Part shown: in pieces, positions 50,798 to 59,771 of the stretch
Position numbering within the stretch: the stretch's first letter is position 1
Layout of the letters: each line of letters opens with the position of its first letter
Assembly (NCBI GenBank): GCA_964561475.1
Contig: CAZLPU010000004.1
Location: forward strand, 37,603-101,602
Length of the DNA: 64,000 nucleotides
Direction: 5' to 3'
Origin: CAYUYV01 sp964561475
Lineage (GTDB): Bacteria; Pseudomonadota; Alphaproteobacteria; JAJFIK01
Notes under the pieces: generated by a model
The model's input: the letters and a program-made list of their open reading frames with translations, nothing else
The model's database searches: none
What the model was told of the DNA's origin: nothing
Translations under genes and position numbers: made by a program

Positions 50798-52243
50798 TCA
50801 GCCTCCCGGTCCGCAGTCCAGGCAGTTTTCGGGCGGAACCTGCCCCATGCGCAGTGCACGGTTCAATTTGCGCAGAGCCGTGCGGACCCCTTCTTCCAGG
50901 ACCGGATGATAGAAGGGGCTGTCGACCATTTCCTGGACCGTGCGGCCCGACTGAGCCGACCAGGCCAGCAGATGGCCGATATGTTCTGCACCGGGTCCGA
51001 CCATTTCGGCGCCGAGAAACAGCCCGGTGCCGACTTCACCGTAAACCCGGAGAAGCCCCTTGTTTTTAAGGATCACCCGGGCCCGGCCCTGGTTTGCGAA
51101 GGAAACCTCCGCCACGGCGTGTTCGATGCCCTGTTTCTGGATCTGCGCCAGGGTCTGGCCCGCCATGGTGATCTGGGGGTCGCTGAAGACCACGCTCAGC
51201 CCGGCCCGGCGCGGACGCATGCGGATGTCCGGATACCGGCCCGCATTGTCTCCGGCGATGCGCCCCTCATCGGCGGCCTCGTGGAGCAGGGGCACCTGAT
51301 TGTTGGCGTCCCCGGCAATGAATACATGGCTGGTGCCGATCTGGCCCGTATGGCGATCAAACAGCGGCACCCCCCGGTCATCCCGGGGCAGGGTCGTGTT
51401 TTCCAGACCAAGGGTATCCAGATTGGGGCGCCTGCCCGTGGCGGCCAGCAGATAGTCGAACTGCTCTGTCTTCTCGGTACCGTCCGTGTCGAGAAAGGTC
51501 ACTGAAACCCGGTCGCCGTCGCGGGAGACATCCCGGACGTCAGCATCGGGATAAAATGGAAAATCCTCCTTGAAGATCCGTTCCGCCTCATCCCGCACGG
51601 AGGAATCCGTCAGGGGACCAATGGATCCGCCCTTGCCGAACAGCCGGATACGCACGCCGAGCCGGTGAAGGGCCTGGGCAAGTTCCAGACCGATGACGCC
51701 GCCGCCGAAAACCACAACGCTTTCAGGCAGATCCTGCCAGTCGAACACGTCGTCATTGACAATCAGCCGGTCGCCGAGAGAGGCCACCCAAGGCGGGGGC
51801 GCGAACGGCCGGGAACCGGTGGCGATGACGATCCGATCCGCGCGAACCGTCACATCCTCTCCCACCTGAAGGGTGTGATCGTCCACAAACCGCGCCGTCC
51901 CCTTGATCCGGGTTTCAGCGGGAAAAACCTCCTCCAGGGACTCCAGGACGAACCCCACGAATCTGTCCCGTTCCGAGCGAACCCGGTCCATGACCGCCTG
52001 TCCGTCAATGGCGGGTTTGCCCACGCGAATGCCGAACTGATCCGCCTTGCCGATGTCGTGGACCGCTTCTGCCGCCGCGATCAGCAGCTTGGAGGGCATG
52101 CAGCCCACCCGCGCGCAGGTGGTGCCATAAAGGCCGCCCTCGATCAGGGCCAGGGACTTGGTATGGTCTGACGCGGCCCGGTATGCGCCCATGCCGGCGG
52201 TTCCCGCACCGATAATCGCTACGTCAACTGTTCTTTCGGTCAT
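50798..52243 (-). CDS. Pyridine-nucleotide-disulfide oxidoreductase (dihydrolipoyl dehydrogenase-like)
   Basis: A 481-residue FAD enzyme. FAD binding: VAIIGAGTAGMGAYRAA at the N-terminus. The redox pair is Cys43 and Cys48 in TTCARVGCMPSK; the CxxxxC spacing is standard. The NAD(P) site is VVVFGGGVIGLELAQAL, and the second FAD motif is TSHVFIAGDANN. The C-terminal His-Glu pair (SPFYHPVLEEGVRTALRKL) completes the active site. It resembles dihydrolipoyl dehydrogenases but no E1/E2 genes lie nearby, so a stand-alone disulfide reductase is likely. The protein ends with an extra CLDC motif, which could be a second redox or metal site. Confidence 0.92.
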   Translation of the reverse strand: MTERTVDVAIIGAGTAGMGAYRAASDHTKSLALIEGGLYGTTCARVGCMPSKLLIAAAEAVHDIGKADQFGIRVGKPAIDGQAVMDRVRSERDRFVGFVLESLEEVFPAETRIKGTARFVDDHTLQVGEDVTVRADRIVIATGSRPFAPPPWVASLGDRLIVNDDVFDWQDLPESVVVFGGGVIGLELAQALHRLGVRIRLFGKGGSIGPLTDSSVRDEAERIFKEDFPFYPDADVRDVSRDGDRVSVTFLDTDGTEKTEQFDYLLAATGRRPNLDTLGLENTTLPRDDRGVPLFDRHTGQIGTSHVFIAGDANNQVPLLHEAADEGRIAGDNAGRYPDIRMRPRRAGLSVVFSDPQITMAGQTLAQIQKQGIEHAVAEVSFANQGRARVILKNKGLLRVYGEVGTGLFLGAEMVGPGAEHIGHLLAWSAQSGRTVQEMVDSPFYHPVLEEGVRTALRKLNRALRMGQVPPENCLDCGPGG

Positions 52244-52299
52244 TCATCAGCCCTTTCCCCTTTATCAAAACTCGTTTCCAGCTGCTGGGTCTGCCGTGC

Positions 52300-52923
52300 T
52301 CAATCCACCAGGACCGCCATGGCTCTTTGGACGGCGGATCGGGCGCGCACGGTCTCGCGCCATGCGGCCACGGCAGGGGGCACCGTGGCGTTGGCGTAGT
52401 CTTCTGCCCGGTCCAGCCAGCCGAAATGGGCGATATCGGCAATGGTGAACCGGTCGCCAGCCAGAAAGGCGGTGTTTGTGAGCTGACTATCCATGACGGA
52501 GATCAGCCGCTGGGATTCCACTTCGAACCGTTCGACGGCCTTGGGATTGGGCTCGGCGCCGCGGCGGAAAAAACCTGCCTGGCCGAACATCGGTCCGATG
52601 CCGCCCACCTGGAAGAAGGTCCAGGCCAGGGCATTGATCCGCTCCACGGGACCCTCGCCCAGCAGAGCACCGAACTTTTCCGCAAGGTAGAACAGAATGG
52701 CGCCGGACTCGAAAACGGGCAGGAGCCCTTCCGGTCCATCCGGATCGATAATGGCGGGAATACGCCCATTTGGGTTGATTTTGAGAAAGTCCGGCTGTTT
52801 TTGTTCGTTCCGGGACAGATTGATCCGGGTGATTTCATAGGCGGCCCCGATCTCTTCCAGGGCGATGGGTATCTTCACACCGTTGGGTGTATTCGCTGTA
52901 TAGACCTGAAGGGGAGTGCTCAT
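52300..52923 (-). CDS. Glutathione S-transferase (nu/Ure2-like)
   Basis: A 207-residue GST. The thioredoxin-like N-terminal domain starts YTANTPNGVKIPIALEEIGA, with the TPNG signature of nu-class (YfcG/YghU) enzymes that bind two glutathiones and act as disulfide reductases. The NGRIPAIID strand and FESGAILFYLAEKFG helix hold the glutathione site. A helical C-terminal domain with FTIADIAHFGWLDR follows. AAGGA precedes the ATG at 52923. It lies 56 bases upstream of the disulfide oxidoreductase gene on the same strand, a sensible thiol-redox pairing. Confidence 0.92.
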   Translation of the reverse strand: MSTPLQVYTANTPNGVKIPIALEEIGAAYEITRINLSRNEQKQPDFLKINPNGRIPAIIDPDGPEGLLPVFESGAILFYLAEKFGALLGEGPVERINALAWTFFQVGGIGPMFGQAGFFRRGAEPNPKAVERFEVESQRLISVMDSQLTNTAFLAGDRFTIADIAHFGWLDRAEDYANATVPPAVAAWRETVRARSAVQRAMAVLVD

Positions 52924-53031
52924 GGGACCGTTCCTTTTGACATCCCTGATGTGACCGCCTTTAGCAAATAGGGGCCTCATGAAGCTGCCATCAAGACGGA
53001 ATGCACGCCAACACAATGAAGTGAAGCCGGA

Positions 53032-53310
53032 TCACTTTACGGCCATGGTCCCCGCCCGCCGCGCATCGACCTTGAACGAGGCCGCCGAGTAGGTGGAAAC
53101 GCTGTAGGGGACACAATAGGTCAGCAGGATCTTCCACAGGGGCGGCCATTGGCCCGCAAGCAGCGCGTCCCCCTGATTGATGAGGATCAGGAGGGTGCCC
53201 ACCACACAGGCGACTTTCAGGGCACGCACCACCGTGTCCCGCTCAAGGGCCGCGCCCCAGAAGTCTCCTCGTCCACACATCGCGGTGAGATTTTTCACGT
53301 CACGGATCAT
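53032..53310 (-). CDS. nrtS: NrtS-like nitrate/nitrite transporter, small membrane protein
   Basis: A 92-residue membrane protein. It matches my recollection of the NrtS family: RALKVACVVGTLLILINQGD followed by ALLAGQWPPLWKILLTYCVP and YSVSTYSAASF, with two membrane segments at about 28-45 and 58-75. NrtS proteins were described from marine cyanobacteria as nitrate/nitrite transporters that work as one- or two-subunit complexes. No nitrate-assimilation gene is nearby. AGGAGA precedes the ATG at 53310. Confidence 0.75.
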   Translation of the reverse strand: MIRDVKNLTAMCGRGDFWGAALERDTVVRALKVACVVGTLLILINQGDALLAGQWPPLWKILLTYCVPYSVSTYSAASFKVDARRAGTMAVK

Positions 53311-53488
53311 TGGACCGTCTCCTGTTGGGTTGCTGCATGCCTGGAAGGGCGCTGTGGCGCGGCGGCTGTGCCGGCAAGGACGCTCCGGCGGTGCGGTCCC
53401 ATGGTCCCCATCATATCCCATGCCCTTGCATACGCGCCATGGTCCGGGGGATGGAACCGGGCACAAGGGGGCCGTGTTCAACACCGGG

Positions 53489-53941
53489 TCAGGGCCGGGT
53501 CAGCAGTGCCATGGCCCGGTCCGCTTGGCTCGCGGGGACAAACAGGTGATCGTGGTAGAAGGCACTGACCGCATTGGTGCTGATCCCCTCAGCCGCGAGC
53601 CGTGCGGTGACCGCCGCAAGAAATCCAACCGCTTCGAGGTCGGAATGAACGCTCAGGGTAATGCGCCGCCAGGGCGGTGTGGCCAGGGCAGGGTCCCCGG
53701 GCGCAAGCTGGTCCCGGTCGATGATCAGTGTGGTCCCTTCCGCTTCCCGGAACACCATCAGCGGACCCGCACCGCCGCCGCGGTCGCCACTGTCAATGTC
53801 GCTGGCACTGCCACGGTCAGTGGCGACGAAATGAAGGGGCGGCGGTGCGTCTTCATCCACGCTGAGAAAGTGATAGACCGCCGGATCGAGCACCGGCGCC
53901 ATGGTGGCCAGCAGGGTCTCGAGGTCGCATTCACCGGCCAT
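53489..53941 (-). CDS. ACT-domain protein
   Basis: A 150-residue cytoplasmic protein with two ACT-like halves. The second is clear: RRITLSVHSDLEAVGFLAAV, TARLAAEGISTNAVSAFYHD and HLFVPASQADRAMALL, as in ACT_7/CASTOR-type amino-acid-binding regulators. The first half (DPAVYHFLSVDEDAPPPLHF ... VFREAEGTTLIIDRDQL) is the usual partner. It probably binds an amino acid; the target is unknown. GAGGAGA lies 9 bases upstream of the ATG at 53941. It lies upstream of nrtS on the same strand and diverges from the OsmC-family gene. Confidence 0.8.
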   Translation of the reverse strand: MAGECDLETLLATMAPVLDPAVYHFLSVDEDAPPPLHFVATDRGSASDIDSGDRGGGAGPLMVFREAEGTTLIIDRDQLAPGDPALATPPWRRITLSVHSDLEAVGFLAAVTARLAAEGISTNAVSAFYHDHLFVPASQADRAMALLTRP

Positions 53942-54006
53942 GGCCAGGTCTCCTCATCACGGAAACAAGATGGACGAGTGTTAAAGCAGGAACGGAGGAT
54001 CATCCC

Positions 54007-54510
54007 ATGACAGGCAAGACGCACACCTATGCCGTCGCTCTCACCTGGACCGGTAACCAGGGGACCGGCACGTCCTCCTACACGGCATTCAGCCGGGATC
54101 ATGTGATCAGCAGCGGGAACAAGCCGGAAATCCCCTGTTCATCAGACCCGGCTTTCCGCGGCGATGATACACGTTGGAACCCGGAGGACTTTCTCGTGGC
54201 CTCCCTCAGCGCATGTCATCAGCTCTGGTATCTCCATCTGTGCGGCGCCAACGGGATCGCCGTGTTGGCCTACAAGGACAACGCCACGGGCATGATGCAG
54301 GAAAATCCCGATCACTCCGGCCAGTTCAGCGAAGTGGTGCTGCGCCCGCGAGTGACGATCCGGGCCGGGGACGATGGGGAGCTGGCCCATCGCCTCCACG
54401 AACAGGCGGCGCGAATGTGCTTCATTGCCCGGTCGGTGGCCTTCCCGGTCCGCCACGAGCCCCAAATCGTTCACGAAGCCCAAAATGATCAGGAAGGAGA
54501 CGGGGCCTGA
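54007..54510 (+). CDS. OsmC family protein (peroxide-detoxifying type)
   Basis: A 167-residue OsmC-like protein, a thiol-dependent hydroperoxide reductase family. The two active cysteines are in SLSACHQLWYLHLC and AARMCFIARSVAF, with the usual WNPEDFLVASL lead-in. A second Cys (HLC) close to the first is unusual but not rare. The sequence GNKPEIPCSSDPAF matches the subgroup annotated as OsmC with substrate-binding insertions. GGAGG precedes the ATG. It converges with the esterase gene at 54520, the stops being 9 bases apart. Confidence 0.9.
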   Translation: MTGKTHTYAVALTWTGNQGTGTSSYTAFSRDHVISSGNKPEIPCSSDPAFRGDDTRWNPEDFLVASLSACHQLWYLHLCGANGIAVLAYKDNATGMMQENPDHSGQFSEVVLRPRVTIRAGDDGELAHRLHEQAARMCFIARSVAFPVRHEPQIVHEAQNDQEGDGA

Positions 54511-54519
54511 CCGGTTCGA

Positions 54520-55557
54520 TCAGAGGGTCGCCTTGAGCCACGCCCCCATCCTGCGGGCGCAATCATCCGCCTCCGGAATGGCCTTGAAGAAATTCACGAA
54601 GCCGTGGATCTGGCCGCGCAGTTCCTCATAGGTCACCGGTACGCCCGCATCCTCAAGCCTGCGCGCATAGAGTTCCGCCTGGGGACGGAGGATGTCGTGA
54701 CCGCCGGTGACGATATAGGCCGGGGGCTGAGCACCGTGATAGGGCGAGAACAGGGGTGAGACCCTGGGATCCGCCGGATCGTGGCCTGCTTCCAGGTACT
54801 GATCCCGGAACCAGCGGGCCAGCGCCGTGGGCAGAACATAGGCATCGCTGAGTTGCTCCATCACATCGCCGGCCATGCGGGCATCGACGGCGGGATAGAT
54901 GAGAAGCTGGGCCTTGGGCAGGGGCTGACCGGCGGCACTCAGATCGTGCATGAGCACGCCGGTCAGATTGCCGCCGGCGCTGTCGCCGCCATAGGCCAAC
55001 TGATGCGTGTCCACACCAAGGCTCGGGCCGTGGTCCTGGAGCCAGCCATGGAGCGCCAGGATCTCATCGGCGGCGGCGGGGAATTTGTGTTCCGGCGCCA
55101 GGGCATAATCCACGGCCATCACCCGCAGTCCGGAGTATTTTGCCAGTCTTGCGCAAATGCCCTGGTGGGTATCCAGATCGCCGATCACCCAGCCGCCCCC
55201 ATGGAGAAAGACCAGGGTCGGGCGGGGGGTATTGGTATCCGTGTCATCGTAGATGCGCACGGGCACGCTCCGGTGGGGCAGATCGATCATCACGTCCCGC
55301 AGCACTTTGAGGGAGGGGCCTGTGTCATCGAGCACAAGGCGCCCTGCCCGGTAGCCCTCCCGCATGGTCTCCACATCCAGGGGCTGGTCGGGATCCCGGG
55401 CGGCAAGGATCATTTCCCCCACGGCCTGGGCTTTGGGATCGATGGGGCGGCCCTCGAACTCCCGCAGGGAAGAGCCGAACCACGCCTTCGCGGCAGCCGC
55501 CGGCATCCGCGCCATGGCGAGTGCGCCAATGGATTTGACCATTCTGATAAGTGCCAT
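54520..55557 (-). CDS. Alpha/beta hydrolase, hormone-sensitive-lipase type esterase
   Basis: A 345-residue esterase. The oxyanion motif HGGGWVIGD, the nucleophile elbow YGGDSAGGNLTGVLM (GDSAG), the Asp in VTGGHDILRPQAELY and His in GQIHGFVNFF form the complete HSL-family triad. An N-terminal cap of about 100 residues is normal for the family. Likely substrates are short-chain esters; not identified. The ATG at 55557 fits the domain start; a longer upstream frame is not supported. Confidence 0.92.
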   Translation of the reverse strand: MALIRMVKSIGALAMARMPAAAAKAWFGSSLREFEGRPIDPKAQAVGEMILAARDPDQPLDVETMREGYRAGRLVLDDTGPSLKVLRDVMIDLPHRSVPVRIYDDTDTNTPRPTLVFLHGGGWVIGDLDTHQGICARLAKYSGLRVMAVDYALAPEHKFPAAADEILALHGWLQDHGPSLGVDTHQLAYGGDSAGGNLTGVLMHDLSAAGQPLPKAQLLIYPAVDARMAGDVMEQLSDAYVLPTALARWFRDQYLEAGHDPADPRVSPLFSPYHGAQPPAYIVTGGHDILRPQAELYARRLEDAGVPVTYEELRGQIHGFVNFFKAIPEADDCARRMGAWLKATL

Positions 55558-55861
55558 GAGACCGATTCCCCCGTTTCTTTCCCGTGATCCGATCCTGCCC
55601 CGAGGCCGGATCCTCGTTTGGATATGTGGTGTCCCCCTGCGGATCCGCTGGACACTCACAGGATTTTCATAATTGCCGGGCTTTCAAGCCCATTCCCGCC
55701 CGGTCCCGTCGATCCCCTTTGATATGTTGCTCTTTTGACCGTTGCCCTTTTGAAGGTTGCGGCCCCTTCCATCCCATGGAACCTCTTTTGTTTGTAAAAG
55801 CGAAACCAGCGGAACGGGTTGGCGGGCGTGAGCGCGCGGGAAGAAATGCAAGGAGGCCCCA

Positions 55862-57325
55862 ATGGCATTGACCGATTATGTGGAATTTGACGCGGTCGGT
55901 CTGGCCCGGCTGGTGGCCACGGGAGCCGTGACACCCCTGGAGTTGGTGGAGGACGCAATCCGCCGGATCGAACGGCACAATCCCGCTCTGAACGCAGTCG
56001 TCACCACAATGTATGACCAGGCCCGCGCCATGGCCGCGGCGCCCATGGAAGGTCCGTTGCGGGGGGTACCGTTCCTGCTCAAGGATTACCTGGGAGATTA
56101 TGCGGGGGTCGAGACCCGCCAGGCCTGCCGCTTTCTCTCCGGCACGCCCGCGCCCTGCCATGCAACCCTGACCTCCCGGTTTCTGAAAGCGGGCCTCATT
56201 CCCCTGGGCAAGACCAATGTGCCGGAACTGGCGCTCCTGCCCACCACCGAGTCCCTTATGTATGGCCCGGCCTGCAATCCCTGGAACACGGACCATTCCA
56301 CCGGCGGCAGTTCCGGCGGAGCGGCGGCGGCGGTGGCTGCGGGCATCGTGCCTTTGGCCCACGCCAACGACATGGGCGGTTCCATCCGGATCCCCGCCTC
56401 CGCCTGCGGTCTGGTGGGGCTCAAGCCAACACGGGGCCGCAATCCCGCAGGCCCCCATCTCGGTGAAAATCTGGCCGGTCTGAACTCCGATGGGGTGGTG
56501 AGCCGGACGGTCCGAGACACGGCAGCGGTGCTTGACCAGACCCATGGTCCGGAAGTGGGGGACATCTATCACCCGCCGCCCCCGGGTTTGGCCTTCGGTT
56601 CGGATCTCTCCCCAGCCGGGAACGGGATATTCCTGGATGCGGTACGCCGGGATCCGGGCCGGCTGCGGATTGCCTTCCAGACCCGTGATCTCTCCGGCCA
56701 CCAGATGCACCCGGAATGCATTGCCGCCATTTTGACCACGGCCCGCCAGCTTGAGGCCCTCGGACATATCGTGGAGGAAGTGGCCATGCCCGTGGACGGG
56801 GACATGGTGAGCCAAGCATTCATGGCGGTCTTTCCAACGGCGGCGTCCGTAGCCATCGAACGGGAGGCTTTCCTTACCGGCAAGACCCCGACGCCGGATC
56901 AGTTCGAGCCGCTGACCTGGGCGATCCATGAGCAGGCCCAGCGGCTCACCGCCTCCCAGTACCAGTTGGCCCTGTCCGTCTTGCACCAGGCGGCTCGGAC
57001 CCTTGGGGCCTTTCATCAGGACTATGACGTGGTTCTGACCACCACCCTGGGCATGCCGCCCATGCGCAACGGCGTGGTGAATGTCAGGGAGACCGATGCG
57101 GCCCGGGGATTTTCCGTGTTGGCGGGCTATGTCCCTTTCACCTGGCTCTCCAATGCCACGGGCCAGCCGTCGATTTCCCTGCCGCTGCATCAATCCATGG
57201 ACCGGTTGCCGATCGGTGTCCTGCTCTCCGGCGCCTTCGGGGCGGACGCGACCCTGTTGAGCCTCGCAGCCCAGCTTGAAGAGGCCATGCCCTGGCGCAA
57301 TCGCAGGCCGCCAATCTGGGATTGA
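55862..57325 (+). CDS. Amidase (amidase-signature family)
   Basis: A 487-residue amidase that hydrolyses an amide bond using a Ser-cisSer-Lys triad. Lys74 is in GVPFLLKDYLGD, the cis-Ser is in STGGSSGGAAAAVAAGI (about 150), and the nucleophile Ser174 is in NDMGGSIRIPASACG. The C-terminal LSNATGQPSISLPLHQS matches the family. GatA-type partners (gatB, gatC) are absent, so it is a stand-alone amidase; the substrate is unknown. AAGGAGG precedes the ATG. Confidence 0.93.
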   Translation: MALTDYVEFDAVGLARLVATGAVTPLELVEDAIRRIERHNPALNAVVTTMYDQARAMAAAPMEGPLRGVPFLLKDYLGDYAGVETRQACRFLSGTPAPCHATLTSRFLKAGLIPLGKTNVPELALLPTTESLMYGPACNPWNTDHSTGGSSGGAAAAVAAGIVPLAHANDMGGSIRIPASACGLVGLKPTRGRNPAGPHLGENLAGLNSDGVVSRTVRDTAAVLDQTHGPEVGDIYHPPPPGLAFGSDLSPAGNGIFLDAVRRDPGRLRIAFQTRDLSGHQMHPECIAAILTTARQLEALGHIVEEVAMPVDGDMVSQAFMAVFPTAASVAIEREAFLTGKTPTPDQFEPLTWAIHEQAQRLTASQYQLALSVLHQAARTLGAFHQDYDVVLTTTLGMPPMRNGVVNVRETDAARGFSVLAGYVPFTWLSNATGQPSISLPLHQSMDRLPIGVLLSGAFGADATLLSLAAQLEEAMPWRNRRPPIWD

Positions 57326-57932
57326 GGGGGATTTATTGGGGGCTGATTGCGCTGTAGCGCACTCGGGATGGTGGCTTCGATCCCTTTCGGGCCGAGCGTC
57401 GCCGAGGGTCCGGGGCTGATTTGGGGCCACTGGCGGCGCAGGTTTTAAGGACGAGGGTCAAGAATTTTTTTCGCGCAACCCACTTCCTTTCCGCTTGCGC
57501 TTGGGCTATTTACAGGATCTTAGGTTTCTCCGGGCCGGATAGGGTGGGATTGTGACCCGCCTGATTACACTTGCCGTCTTTTGCATGTGGCCCTTCTTTC
57601 ACGTGTGGCATGGCGACCTGACTTAGCAACATTGTGGGAATCGAATGGATCCCTACCCAAACGAGCGTGGTACGCATTGGGTGGTGGTCCGGCTTTTTCT
57701 GTTCTGCTCGCTGTTGCGGCAGGCAGTGCCGCCGCAAGACGCCCGACCGGGCGGACACACTGGGCGGCCATGATGTTGATCCCCGTTGGACGGGGAAGTT
57801 GGACGGGCGCCGGCCCGATGGCTGTCCTGGGGCCGATGGGTTCCGGCAGCGACGTGATCCTTTGGGGTGCAGGCCAGCCCGTTCCAGGAGCAGCCGGCAT
57901 ACGGAACGGTGGTGAGGAGGTCGATCTCGGGC
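57326..57932. other. Long spacer before secE, no gene recognised
   Basis: These 607 bases lie between the amidase and secE. Several open frames overlap here on both strands, but none has a ribosome-binding site plus recognisable protein sequence. I found no tRNA, although a tRNA-Trp often lies upstream of secE. The segment about 57455-57500 is T- and C-rich. A promoter for secE-nusG should be here, but I cannot place it. Confidence 0.45.
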
Positions 57933-58271
57933 ATGGCGCGGCAGACACCGCCCCGGCAGGGGGGCAAAAAGAGGACCAAAGGCGGCAAGCCGTCGGACGG
58001 GAAGGGACCTGAGAGTTCCAAGAGTTTGAGCACCGGCACCGCGGCAGCGGATCAGGGCAGTGACTCCGCTGCGCCGGCCAAGAAGAAGACCAGCGTGCCC
58101 CAATTTGTCCGGGAAGTGCGCGAAGAGACCGCCAAGGTGACGTGGCCGACCTTCAAGGAAACCCGCATCACCACGATCATGGTGTTCATCATGGTGGTCA
58201 TGGCGGCAATCTTCTTCTTCCTGGTGGATACGGTTCTGGCGACCCTGGTCGGGTTCATCCTGCCCGGCTAA
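57933..58271 (+). CDS. secE: Preprotein translocase subunit SecE
   Basis: A 112-residue SecE, the small clamp subunit of the SecYEG channel. The conserved helix VPQFVREVREETAKVTWPTF is followed by KETRITTIMVFIMVVMAAIF and a single membrane segment ending LVGFILPG. Typical alphaproteobacterial SecE is about 65-70 residues; this one adds about 45 Lys/Gly/Ser-rich residues at the N-terminus. GAGGAGG lies 12 bases upstream of the ATG at 57933, a rather long spacing, so an internal start cannot be ruled out. nusG follows after 250 bases. Confidence 0.93.
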   Translation: MARQTPPRQGGKKRTKGGKPSDGKGPESSKSLSTGTAAADQGSDSAAPAKKKTSVPQFVREVREETAKVTWPTFKETRITTIMVFIMVVMAAIFFFLVDTVLATLVGFILPG

Positions 58272-58315
58272 GGCTGCGGCCGGAAACCGGCAGCGGGTGT
58301 GCGCATCCGCAGCCT
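58271..58315 (+). other. Long stem-loop between secE and nusG
   Basis: AGGCTGCGG (58271-58279) pairs exactly with CCGCAGCCT (58307-58315), and GCCGG / CCGGC forms a smaller stem inside. It starts at the last base of the secE stop. No U-run follows. It may be an mRNA-processing or stabilising element. Confidence 0.55.
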
Positions 58316-58521
58316 GTCAGGTCATGGTGTCCTCGGCCGGTTGGAGGACAGGGCCTGTGTCTTAAAACTGGGCTTCTGTCTTAGGGCAGGTCTTGTCCCT
58401 TCGGATGCGACAGCAAGGCCGTGGGGCCGGTTAAGGATCACAGGTCAACGGGGACCGGCGCGGGTTCGAGTGATCTGAAGGTGCAACGCGCGGTTGGACA
58501 GAGAAAGAGATAAGAAGATCC

Positions 58522-59055
58522 ATGACAGCGCATTGGTACATCGTTCACGCCTACTCGAATTTCGAGAAAAAGGTTGCGGACTCCATCAGGGAAGGTGCCG
58601 CGCAAAAAGGTCTGAGCGATCTGTTTGAAGAGATCCTGGTGCCCACGGAAGATGTGGTGGAACTGCGCCGTGGCCAAAAGGTCAACACGGAACGCAAGTT
58701 TTTCCCCGGCTATGTCCTGGTGAAGATGGATCTGACCGACGAGGCCTATCACCTGGTGAAGAACACGCCCAAGGTGACGGGGTTTCTGGGATCCGGAAAC
58801 AAGCCCATGCCCGTCGGGCAGCATGAAGTTGACCGCATCCTGCATCAGGTCCAGGAGGGGATCGAGCGGCCCAAGCCGACGATTTCCTTCGAAGTGGGCG
58901 AGCAGGTGCGGGTCATCGACGGTCCCTTCGCTTCCTTCAACGGTGTCGTGGAGGAAGTGGACGAGGAGCGGGCCCGCCTCAAGGTGGCGGTCTCGATTTT
59001 CGGCCGGGCAACTCCGGTCGAACTGGAATACACCCAGGTGGACAAGACCACCTGA
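58522..59055 (+). CDS. nusG: Transcription termination/antitermination factor NusG
   Basis: A 177-residue NusG that bridges RNA polymerase to Rho or ribosomal protein S10. The N-terminal NGN domain (HWYIVHAYSNFEKKVADSIR, RKFFPGYVLVKMDL, VKNTPKVTGFLG) and C-terminal KOW domain (FEVGEQVRVIDGPFASFNGV, LKVAVSIFGRATPVEL) are complete and of standard length. The ATG at 58522 is the conserved start. It is followed by rplK after about 280 bases. Confidence 0.97.
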   Translation: MTAHWYIVHAYSNFEKKVADSIREGAAQKGLSDLFEEILVPTEDVVELRRGQKVNTERKFFPGYVLVKMDLTDEAYHLVKNTPKVTGFLGSGNKPMPVGQHEVDRILHQVQEGIERPKPTISFEVGEQVRVIDGPFASFNGVVEEVDEERARLKVAVSIFGRATPVELEYTQVDKTT

Positions 59056-59337
59056 CCGGATTGCCTCCGTTCACGGAGAGCCGGACAGGGATTGCGGGCG
59101 GCTGACAGGCCGCTTGGTCGGGCGATGACCCTTGAAAAGGGGGATCCCCGACTGGTCGCGACACTTGGGATGATCGGTGCGGGAGGCCGCGGACGGAAAC
59201 CGAATGGGCAGTGCCCGGCTCGGCGTTCCCAGGCAGCCGTTGACCGCTAACCCTCGAAGCAAAAGGAGACGGACGCATGCCCGCCCGTGGCGGTTCGGAT
59301 TGGACCGGCATGGAGGACAAAGCTCCGGAGGGGAATT

Positions 59338-59766
59338 ATGGCTAAGAAGATTACTGGTTACATCAAGCTGCAGGTGCCCGCGGGCGCCGCCAATCCGTCG
59401 CCGCCGATCGGCCCTGCCCTCGGTCAGCGCGGTGTGAACATCATGGAGTTCTGCAAGGCGTTCAACGCCAAGACCCAGGAGATGGAAAAGGGAATGCCCA
59501 TCCCGACCATCATCACGGTCTACCAGGACAAGTCTTTCACTTTCACCACCAAGACGCCGCCCGCGTCGTTCTTCTTGAAGAAGGCGGCCAAGCTGGACAA
59601 AGGCGCCAACAAGCCGGGTTCGGAGGTCAAGGGCTCCGTCACCATGGATCAGGTCCGGGAAATCGCCGAGGCCAAGATGACTGATCTGAATGCCAACGAT
59701 ATCGACGCGGCCTGCCAGATCATCATGGGTTCCGCCCGGTCCATGGGCCTTGAGGTGAAGGAGTAA
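59338..59766 (+). CDS. rplK: 50S ribosomal protein L11
   Basis: A 142-residue L11 that binds the GTPase centre of 23S rRNA and is needed for RelA-type activation. It begins MAKKITGYIKLQVPAGAANP with the SPPIGPALGQRGVNIMEFCK and KTPPASFFLKKAAK signatures intact, and ends with the C-terminal RNA-binding domain. GGAGGGG precedes the ATG. rplA starts 5 bases after the stop, so the two are coupled. Confidence 0.97.
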   Translation: MAKKITGYIKLQVPAGAANPSPPIGPALGQRGVNIMEFCKAFNAKTQEMEKGMPIPTIITVYQDKSFTFTTKTPPASFFLKKAAKLDKGANKPGSEVKGSVTMDQVREIAEAKMTDLNANDIDAACQIIMGSARSMGLEVKE

Positions 59767-59771
59767 GACCG

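Noticed and set aside
55667..57430. Long minus-strand frame opposite the amidase gene
   Set aside because: It mirrors the amidase codons, lacks a ribosome-binding site and has biased His/Gly/Arg composition typical of an antisense shadow.
57510..58103. Minus-strand frame overlapping secE
   Set aside because: No start signal, no recognisable protein, and it overlaps the well-supported secE gene on the other strand.
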